Shown here: positions 10,641-19,100 of the stretch, one piece after another
Position numbering within the stretch: position 1 is the stretch's first letter
How the letters are laid out: each line of letters opens with the position of its first letter
Assembly: GCA_009731375.1 (NCBI GenBank)
Contig: BJOX01000099.1
Coordinates: 99,290 to 132,995 of the forward strand
Direction: 5' to 3'
DNA: 33,706 nucleotides
DNA from: Paulinella micropora
Lineage: Eukaryota; Cercozoa; Imbricatea; Euglyphida
The notes under the pieces: generated by a model
Databases searched by the model: none
Seen by the model: only the letters and a program-made list of their open reading frames with translations
Told to the model about the DNA's origin: nothing
Translations under genes and position numbers: made by a program

Positions 10641-10737
10641 CGGCTTAGCTGGGCATCGGGTTAATACTTTACCCACAGACTTCCTTGGTTGACGAAATCA
10701 GAAGCTCCTTTTTTCTGACATTAGTCGATATCTCATC
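10641..10737. repeat. 97-bp direct repeat, copy 1
   Basis: This segment (CGGCTTAGCTGGGCATCGGG...) recurs base-for-base at 11722-11818, on the other side of the 904-base gap. It is either a dispersed repeat that confused the assembly or a true local duplication. Confidence 0.9.
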
Positions 10738-10810
10738 AGTTGATCTCATCACTTACTCCACGGAGTGAACCAAGGCCACTTGAGGTGTCACTGACCCTCC
10801 CTTGGGCTTG

Positions 10811-11714
10811 NNNNNNNNNNNNNNNNNNNNNNNNNNNNNNNNNNNNNNNNNNNNNNNNNNNNNNNNNNNNNNNNNNNNNNNNNNNNNNNNNNNNNNNNNN
10901 NNNNNNNNNNNNNNNNNNNNNNNNNNNNNNNNNNNNNNNNNNNNNNNNNNNNNNNNNNNNNNNNNNNNNNNNNNNNNNNNNNNNNNNNNNNNNNNNNNNN
11001 NNNNNNNNNNNNNNNNNNNNNNNNNNNNNNNNNNNNNNNNNNNNNNNNNNNNNNNNNNNNNNNNNNNNNNNNNNNNNNNNNNNNNNNNNNNNNNNNNNNN
11101 NNNNNNNNNNNNNNNNNNNNNNNNNNNNNNNNNNNNNNNNNNNNNNNNNNNNNNNNNNNNNNNNNNNNNNNNNNNNNNNNNNNNNNNNNNNNNNNNNNNN
11201 NNNNNNNNNNNNNNNNNNNNNNNNNNNNNNNNNNNNNNNNNNNNNNNNNNNNNNNNNNNNNNNNNNNNNNNNNNNNNNNNNNNNNNNNNNNNNNNNNNNN
11301 NNNNNNNNNNNNNNNNNNNNNNNNNNNNNNNNNNNNNNNNNNNNNNNNNNNNNNNNNNNNNNNNNNNNNNNNNNNNNNNNNNNNNNNNNNNNNNNNNNNN
11401 NNNNNNNNNNNNNNNNNNNNNNNNNNNNNNNNNNNNNNNNNNNNNNNNNNNNNNNNNNNNNNNNNNNNNNNNNNNNNNNNNNNNNNNNNNNNNNNNNNNN
11501 NNNNNNNNNNNNNNNNNNNNNNNNNNNNNNNNNNNNNNNNNNNNNNNNNNNNNNNNNNNNNNNNNNNNNNNNNNNNNNNNNNNNNNNNNNNNNNNNNNNN
11601 NNNNNNNNNNNNNNNNNNNNNNNNNNNNNNNNNNNNNNNNNNNNNNNNNNNNNNNNNNNNNNNNNNNNNNNNNNNNNNNNNNNNNNNNNNNNNNNNNNNN
11701 NNNNNNNNNNNNNN
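10811..11714. other. Assembly gap (904 N)
   Basis: Undetermined bases between two copies of the 97-bp repeat. Confidence 0.99.
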
Positions 11715-11721
11715 AACATCA

Positions 11722-11818
11722 CGGCTTAGCTGGGCATCGGGTTAATACTTTACCCACAGACTTCCTTGGTTGACGAAATCAGAAGCTCCTTTTTTCTGAC
11801 ATTAGTCGATATCTCATC
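11722..11818. repeat. 97-bp direct repeat, copy 2
   Basis: Matches 10641-10737 throughout. Both copies contact a CTAT tetranucleotide array, on the left side of copy 1 and on the right side of copy 2. Confidence 0.9.
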
Positions 11819-11828
11819 TATCTATCTA

Positions 11829-11887
<59 letters not shown>

Positions 11888-12019
11888 TTCTACCCATCTA
11901 TTTAGTATCTCCCACAGCCAGGTACGCCGATGCAGGCTCCGGAGCGAGCGAAGCGAGCGAACGGAGCATGCAGCGGCCCGTCTATGTATTCATCCATCCA
12001 TTCCATCCATTCCATCCAT

Positions 12020-12070
<51 letters not shown>

Positions 12071-12210
12071 CTTCTCTTCTCTCTCTCTATCTATCTATCT
12101 CTATCTCTCTCTATCTATCGCTCTCTCCCTCTCTCTTTCTCTCTCTATCTCTCTCTCTCTCTTTCTCTCTCTCTCACACACACACACACTCTCTCTCTCT
12201 CTCTTTCTCT
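11819..12210. repeat. CTAT, (TA)n, CATTC, CTTT and CT arrays
   Basis: A TA dinucleotide tract (about 11831-11885), a short unique segment with GCGAGCGAA repeats (about 11944-11965), then CATTC, CTAT, TTTC and CT/CA arrays. No coding content was seen here or in the unique sequence up to 12,385. Confidence 0.9.
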
Positions 12211-12385
12211 CTGGTGGCGGGAGGAACGAAGGCAGTTCGTAGCTTTTTACTTAAATTTTTGTGAGTTGAATGAGTTTTGAGTCCGAGTCCAAGTTGATAA
12301 TATTATAACATATTTTTAATTTAAAAAAATACAATTAGATTATTTTTTCCGGTGGCTTCAAGTCTTTTAATATCATTACCAAATG

Positions 12386-12622
12386 TGTAGGCATCACCCC
12401 CCGGATAGCCGGTAAAAAATAACTTTTCCTGGTGACAGGTGCACCAGCTTGTTTTTCAGTATTATTTGTCCGGATTGGACCTGATGCCATTTTATTCCTG
12501 GTCTGTTGCCGTTTTCCTTTTTGGCTTCACTGAGCTAATACAACGAGACATCATTCTCATTCTTGAGGACTGTGTTTGGTTGTATTACCGACTTTTTACG
12601 AGCTATCGTTGGGGGCATTACA
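12386..12622 (+). repeat. 5' LTR (237 bp)
   Basis: Begins TGTAGGCATCACC and ends GGGGGCATTACA. It matches the 3' LTR except for A versus C at about position 37 (AAATAACTT here, AAATACCTT at the 3' copy). It would hold the promoter and polyadenylation signals. Short ORFs read through it are LTR sequence and not genes. Confidence 0.95.
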
Positions 12623-12624
12623 TT

Positions 12625-12642
12625 TGGAGTCCACATCACTAG
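12625..12642 (+). other. Candidate primer-binding site
   Basis: Two bases after the 5' LTR the sequence TGGAGTCCACATCACTAG begins with TGG, as expected for complementarity to a tRNA 3' CCA. I could not match it to a specific tRNA from memory. Position supports the call; primer identity is open. Confidence 0.55.
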
Positions 12643-13408
12643 GGTGATTTCTTTCTGCTTTGCCACACAGGCAACAGAGTGAATTTTCACTGACCTGTCT
12701 CACACGGGGACGTCAGACGAAAACAAATACTCCAACACAGCTCCCTCATAACTCTTTCACAAAACAAATAATTTGATTGGTCTCAAGCAGGTGTCTCGTA
12801 CCCTCTAGCCCAATCAGTATCTGTGTGCTCACAAGGAGACATCAGATACAAACTCTCTGTCGTTCTTGCTGTTCTCACACAGAGACCAAGAAGAAGGAGG
12901 TGGACAGAAGAGTGAAGGAACACACACAAAACACAAACAAGCATAGGGACAGGAGCACAACACTCTACCCTTCTAGTTTGTGCATTTATCTGCATTATCT
13001 CACACATACGTCAGAGTATTTTTGCAAATCTCTGATCGTTTTCTAAAGGTAGGTCTGAGAACCTATCCGACCGACTGTCGACTTCTCAAGGAGAGCTTTT
13101 CTAGCTTCTCTATTACTATCTGTGTGTAGGTCCAAGTGCCTCATACTAGATACAATATAGAAAAGAAGGAGGAGAAAGTAATCTGAGTAAGGAGAACAAG
13201 AAATCGGAGAAAGTCTCAAAGACTATTTTTCTCAAACAAAAACAAACATACAAACAGTGTTTCATAGAGGACAGGGAATCTTATCCTACCCTCTCTATTA
13301 GTTTCTCTCTTCACTAGTCAATCGACTGAAGGAGGAACAGAACACAAACGAACAAAAACCAAACATAGGAGCTGACACTGTCCTCCTGTTGATCACTACT
13401 ACGACATC
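12643..13408 (+). other. LTR retrotransposon leader (5' UTR)
   Basis: About 770 bases between the primer site and the gag ATG. Packaging and translation signals would be expected here. It contains short ORFs with no recognisable domain and purine-rich stretches near 12890-12960 and 13150-13240. Confidence 0.75.
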
Positions 13409-16105
13409 ATGTCGACAGAGACCGCCGAAGTGAGTGAATTCTCGGAGGCAGATCAAAGAAGAGAAGAAGAAGAAGCAGGAGGAGGAGGAGGAAGAGGATT
13501 GAATGAAGGAGGAGGAGGAGGATTGAATGAAGGAGGAGGAGGAGATGAAGGAGTAGGAGGAGGAGTAGAAGAGGGCTGGGATGATGAAGGAAGATATGGA
13601 GGAGACGAAGATGAAGGAGGATTTGAACAAGAAGAGACGGGAGGAGGAGGAGCATATGGTAATCCCTTACCACCTGCCTACACGGGAGGAGGAGGACGAA
13701 AAATGATCGACTTGATTCATAGTGATGGAGAGGAGATCACAGTGGAGGAACAACAGTGGGTGCAAGACCACTATGACCTCACTAAAAAAGAGTTTGATAA
13801 CAAGATGGGGGTAGAGAAGGATACCTATGTGTGGATCCCTCAGGATCAAAGAAGAGAGAAAAGTCGTGCTAAAAAGGATGTCTATATCCTATTATCAAAC
13901 ACAGCACAGCTCCTCGGCAAACTGGTCTCTGATCCAGAAGAGAGAAAGAAGATACAGCATATCAAGTTTGGGGACACACACACCCACCTTGAATTACTCG
14001 ATGCTATCTTTGGGGTGTACACTCAAACCCTGATTTGGGAACGTACATACGGCCCACGATGTGAGGGTTACCTCCAGTACACAAACCCAAGAGCAACGGC
14101 CAGATTCCTCGCGACTGGTCAGGAGGCAGTCGATGTAACAAAAATGAAGACCAATCTGGGTTCGAAAAACTCGAGTGGCATATTTCATTTTTTTACAATG
14201 GAAATAAAGGCCTTGGAAGAGGGGAAGGCAGAGATGGAAAAAAGCATTAAGGCAGCAGGAGAAACTCATCCTGTGATTGATGAGTTAGAGAAGACCGACA
14301 GAGTTCTGACCAAGATCAGACTGTTGATGGGTGCGTTACTGCACAAGGAGGCATGGAAGAGATGGATTCCTACCAAGGATCACTCTGTCCTTAAATCACT
14401 TAGTAACGCACCACCGGTCGCCAACAAAGCAGGTGTTGACCAATATGTGGAGAAATATAATTTTCTCAGATCTGCTTCTGAATTGGTGGCCTTTATCACT
14501 CATGCTCAAAAGCTGGTGATATCTGAGAAGAAGAAGGCGAAAGAGAATGAGGAGTTCGAGAAGACGATGAGACTGGAAAGAATGAAAGCAAAAGTGAGTG
14601 GTGCAAAGACACACCCTCCGACATATTTGACCCCACCAGCTCCTGCCCCACCAGCCCCTGCACCCTCGGGCTCAACTACGGTGGTGGTCACAAACACGGA
14701 GAAGAAGGACAGACAGAACATCATAAATGCCTTCAAGGGGAAGAAAGGAGGAGTGGCAAGTCTCATGCTATATGCCAAGACGAGCTCAGACAAAGACTCT
14801 GATGCTTCGCTTTTGAGCAAGCTCAAAGAGATCAATGCCTGCATGAAGGCTTTTCCTTGCGACGAAACGCAGGAATACGAGGCCCTTGTTACTGTTTTTG
14901 ACCAATCTCTAGTCTCGGAGGGATTTGATCTGACACAGTACAAGTTTTTGAGAAAGAAGGAGGAGATTAAGAGAAACAATGCAACAGGCCTAGACGCTCA
15001 GTGTGAACTGGCGGTGGCCACACTCATTTCATATTTTCAATCTCATGGATACCAGCATCTCTGCACTGGTACTCTCATAGGATTTGAAATCTTTGAGACA
15101 GTGGCGATGAGTTTGAGGAGTGCTGTTGGCTTGGCGGCGACCCTTACGGAGGTAGTTTCCTCCTATGGGCTATTCTATGGCCGCAAGTCGATCATCCTCT
15201 ATTTCTTTTCGGCGTTACACACAGTTAACCCGAGTAAGCTTACTCAGCTCATACAACAATGCTCGACGTTTAGCTCAGTGAAGTCCAAGAACTTCCTCGA
15301 GACACACGTGTTCGAAAATACGGTTCAAAGCGTTGCTCCGTCAGCACTGTTTCAAGAAGTGATGAGTGCATGCTCAAACATGGACTCGCTCACGGAGGCA
15401 CATACGGCACAGGCAGGCGGTGTACCTGTTGGCGCACAAGCCACGTACACAAACAGAGTTGCCGGTTGGAAGAGACAGAGAGAGCCAGACCTGAAGACCG
15501 CATGTTGGAGGTGGTTCGCGGGCTTGCAGTGTAAGGCACAGATGGAGAACAGAGACTGCTCTTTCAATCATGATAGGCAGAACCCAACAGCAAGGGCAAA
15601 TTTTCTGAGCAGGACGGAAGGCAAGGAACCGGGCCTTTTCAATATGCTTCAGATTGCCGCTGTGAACGAAGGTTGGTATGCCAATATGTGTGATGATGAG
15701 GAGTTACGAGAGGCAATCATTACCTACATGAAGAGGATGAAGGAGAAGAAGGAGGAAAGGGAGAGACAAAAGAACTTAAAGGCCTCTCAAAGAGGACGAG
15801 AAGGAGGAGCAGGAGCAGGAGGAGGAGGAGGAGGAGGAGGAGGAGGACGAGGACGAGGAACATGGAGAGGAGCCTCGAGGTGGCAGGGAACCCCTCAGAG
15901 AGGAAGAGGAGGAGGTCGGGGATATACCCCTTATGGAGGGAGAGCTGTTCGAGCTCCAGCCCCCCCACCCAGAGGAGGAGGAGGCTCGTGGGCAAGCTCC
16001 AACCCAAATTTCGGTCGAGCTCAGGCCTACAACACTGCCTCGGAGACCGATACGTCATCCTACCCGGACACTACTCAAGGTAATCGTTTCGAGGTGGTGG
16101 AATGA
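13409..16105 (+). CDS. gag: Gag-like structural protein with CCCH finger and RGG tail
   Basis: Gag builds the virus-like particle that holds the element's RNA. The first in-frame ATG gives 898 residues, long for a Ty3-type Gag. It opens with a Glu/Gly-rich low-complexity segment (to about 85). A mostly helical region of unrecognised sequence follows (about 100-400, the likely capsid part), then a Pro/Ala hinge (about 407-425) and a second unrecognised region. A cysteine cluster C699-x8-C708-x8-C717-x3-H721 fits a CCCH finger; no CCHC knuckle is seen. A charged helix and a Gly/Arg-rich tail with RGRG, RGGGRG and RGGGG repeats (about 795-855) should bind RNA. It ends at UGA with pol continuing in the same frame. 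Assignment rests on position before pol and on the RNA-binding features. Confidence 0.85.
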   Translation: MSTETAEVSEFSEADQRREEEEAGGGGGRGLNEGGGGGLNEGGGGDEGVGGGVEEGWDDEGRYGGDEDEGGFEQEETGGGGAYGNPLPPAYTGGGGRKMIDLIHSDGEEITVEEQQWVQDHYDLTKKEFDNKMGVEKDTYVWIPQDQRREKSRAKKDVYILLSNTAQLLGKLVSDPEERKKIQHIKFGDTHTHLELLDAIFGVYTQTLIWERTYGPRCEGYLQYTNPRATARFLATGQEAVDVTKMKTNLGSKNSSGIFHFFTMEIKALEEGKAEMEKSIKAAGETHPVIDELEKTDRVLTKIRLLMGALLHKEAWKRWIPTKDHSVLKSLSNAPPVANKAGVDQYVEKYNFLRSASELVAFITHAQKLVISEKKKAKENEEFEKTMRLERMKAKVSGAKTHPPTYLTPPAPAPPAPAPSGSTTVVVTNTEKKDRQNIINAFKGKKGGVASLMLYAKTSSDKDSDASLLSKLKEINACMKAFPCDETQEYEALVTVFDQSLVSEGFDLTQYKFLRKKEEIKRNNATGLDAQCELAVATLISYFQSHGYQHLCTGTLIGFEIFETVAMSLRSAVGLAATLTEVVSSYGLFYGRKSIILYFFSALHTVNPSKLTQLIQQCSTFSSVKSKNFLETHVFENTVQSVAPSALFQEVMSACSNMDSLTEAHTAQAGGVPVGAQATYTNRVAGWKRQREPDLKTACWRWFAGLQCKAQMENRDCSFNHDRQNPTARANFLSRTEGKEPGLFNMLQIAAVNEGWYANMCDDEELREAIITYMKRMKEKKEERERQKNLKASQRGREGGAGAGGGGGGGGGGRGRGTWRGASRWQGTPQRGRGGGRGYTPYGGRAVRAPAPPPRGGGGSWASSNPNFGRAQAYNTASETDTSSYPDTTQGNRFEVVE

Positions 16106-16138
16106 CTGGAGGGGGAAGAAGAGAGGAAGGAGAAGACT
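16103..16138 (+). promoter_or_regulatory. Candidate UGA readthrough site between gag and pol
   Basis: The gag frame stops once at UGA (16103-16105), followed by CUG G. The same frame is then open for more than 1,900 codons. There is no in-frame ATG close to the stop; the first start-like codon is a GTG at 16139. Known readthrough stops often have UGA followed by C (for example UGA-CUA and UGA-CGG). Downstream sequence is purine-rich. The alternatives are reinitiation or a mutation. Confidence 0.6.
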
Positions 16139-19100
16139 GTGAAGTTTAACCCTAAAGTCACAGTGCTTTCTAATGCTGTTGTGCAGACTGGGCCAACGCT
16201 TCCTCTATGTGAAAACAAAGATGTGGGTACACAGAGACTGCAGCCCCAAGGTAGTCTCATACCCGTTCATACAGCACGGTTACCAATGATAACTGATGCA
16301 AATAGGAAGGCGAGACTTGCGATGGAGGCGAGGAGGCCAATGGCAGACGTATCGCCTCGGCCAAGCAAACAACCACGAACAGACTCAATGTCTACGGTCG
16401 CGGCGGGTGGCGAGCAAAAAGACAATGTGTGTACTCAAGTACCACAAGACAATGTCGCTCAAATAGTAAACGCACCAGTACCGCAGAATAATAAAAATGT
16501 TAATGAGGTGAAGCAGGAGGAGAAGAAGGAGGAGTTGAAAAACTTAGAGACAAGACTCCAAAATTTGGAACGTAAAGTTCTTGTTCTCGCAGCCAATATA
16601 CACAGGCCCGATGCTCTGTGTTATACGGAACTTTATTGTGAAACATTGAAGACAATATTAAAAGTTGGTAATGATACGATGGCGAATATTAATATTGTCG
16701 GCAGGAAGTTTTTTAATCGATACCGGGACTGGGTGGACGGAAATATGAAAAAGTCAACGGGCACTCTCAAAGGAGTGAGCAGCCGGACGGATATCACGGG
16801 AATCATCACACTGACCTTTAAATTGAAATCCGCACGAGTATACCGTATGGACCTCTATGTCGTCCCCGGTTACCACGGGTCAATATTACTATCGTATGAC
16901 CAATTGGCTACGATGGGGGCTGTGATTGATTGCGCCGCACGGCGAGTGATATATGGAGTAAAAAGAGGAGAAGAGAACGATATTGATCCCTTCAACGCTA
17001 CTGACTCTTATGAGGCTTATGAGCTGAGTCTAGCGACGGATCACAAAAAGATGGCCATCGCACATGAGGCACTTGAGGTGTACGTTCACCCCCATGTCGT
17101 AAGACCGGATGAACTGTCCTGGACCGACAATTGGGAATCCCAAGTGTGCACTGTCACAGTTCCGACATGCCATTGGGACAAAAAGTCTATTGATGACTTA
17201 ATCGAGAAGCGAAAGGAGGAGATTATATGTGTCGCACAAAGAAGCCCGTCGTTGGCGAGATTCGCGGAAGGAGTAGGAACAGATGTCCATATTACTAACG
17301 GATACTGTTTCCATGCGAAAGTAGGAGAAGAAAAAAGGGAGGCGTTTGTACCAAGGAGAACGGGGCGAATCCCGGATACTCCACCAGAAACTATTAAAAG
17401 TTTTATTACTGATTTCTGGGGTGACGAGCCCACGTGGCCGCGTTCACTGTCTGAAGTGAAGAAATGCTTACGGACTTTATTCGAAAATAATAAGCCGTAT
17501 ACTATTATCCTGCCATATAATGAGAAGGCGATATGGGCGCAGGAAATAAGGGACCGGCTTATTGATCATCCTATACCGGTACCCTCTCGCAAGCAACAGC
17601 TAGTGGTGGCTTGTCGTATGGGAACTCGTGAGCAGAGCAGTGCATACAAGCGGAAGCTCAGAGACCTCGACAAGTTGAAATTGATACCGCAAGCATTCAC
17701 ATGCTTTGATGGTTTTTACACCCGTAAAGCTCCTTTGCAATACGCGAGACTCATTGACATGCTGGTGGAGCTCGGTAAAGATGATGAGCCGGACACGGTC
17801 ACGTATGAAAAGACGGGCCTAGATGATGTCTCGGAAGAGGACTTAGGCTTGGAGGAGGACAGAGAACCCCTCAAGCAGCATAAGCAGATGTCTGATGAAG
17901 ATTTTCAAGAGGCGGCGCGGAAAATATTGGAAGAAGGAGTAGGCACGGAGAAGGAGAAGGAGCTTTTAAAAGCCAAATTAGAGGCGAACAAGGAAATTTT
18001 TGACCCTCCACATGCAGGTGGTGTCAAGCCTGAAGATTTCACTGCGGTTATTTACAAAATACCGGGTGCGGAGCCGTCACCGGCACCACGAAGGGCGAAT
18101 TTGAGTATACATGAGGCGAAGATAGCGGAGGAGCTAGCAAGACAGCTGCTCAATGAGGACTTTATTGAGAGATCAACATCTCCAATAGTCTCACAACCGA
18201 GAATAGTGCCGAAGCCAGGAGGAGAATGGCGCCTGACAGTTAACTATGCTCGTGTTAACAAGGTGCTGGAGGAAGAGAGAAATCCTCTCCCGACATTAGA
18301 AGAAGGAAGGAGAGTACTGCGGAATGCAAAATTCTATTCGGTCATTGACCTTAAGAATGGCTTCTGGCAGATACCACTGGAGGAAAAGTCCAGATGGCTG
18401 ACGGCGTTTGTGGTGGGTATGGAAATATACCAATGGAAAGTGCTTCCGATGGGCCTCAAGCAAGCCCCAGGACTTTTCCAGAAGGCGATGCAGAAGATGT
18501 TGAGCAGTCAGTACGATGATTTGTCTGACGGTGGCTTTATGAGAAGGCGGGGACAGAAGGCGGGAGAATATGCATTTTGCTATATCGATGACATTATCGT
18601 ATACTCTAACACAATGGAGGAGCATATCGATCATTTGTCCGATATATTCAGGCGCATCGGAGCTTTTGGCCTGAAGTGCAATCTAAAGAAGTGTCAACTT
18701 GCCAAGACGAGTGTGACATACTTAGGGTACGAGATCTCCCATAATCGAGTCTCGATATCCAAAGAGAAGAGGGAGGAGATTATGAATCGACCGATACCGA
18801 AGAACCGCACTGAATTGCACTCATTCCTTGCGATGGCGCAATACTATAGCCAGTTTATACCCGATTGGGGTGCAACACGGGCTAAAGTGGAGAAAATGAT
18901 AGATTTTGGAGACTTTGAGAAGTGGGACGAAGAGGCTTTGCAAGCGTTTCATGCGCTCAAAGATCTCATTTACAAAGACCCGAAAGACGGAGGACTGGTG
19001 TTAACGATGCCCGACTTTACGAAACAATTCGTAGTCGATACAGACGCATCTAAGTTTGCGATTGGGGCTGTATTACAACAAGAGGATGAGGAGAAGAAAT

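Noticed and set aside
12439-12642. 67-codon ORF repeated at 22818-23009
   Set aside because: Both lie inside the two LTRs, so the repeat reflects LTR identity.
16139-16141. GTG at 16139 as an independent pol start
   Set aside because: Non-ATG starts are weak in eukaryotes and the same frame is open from the gag UGA, so readthrough is the simpler reading.
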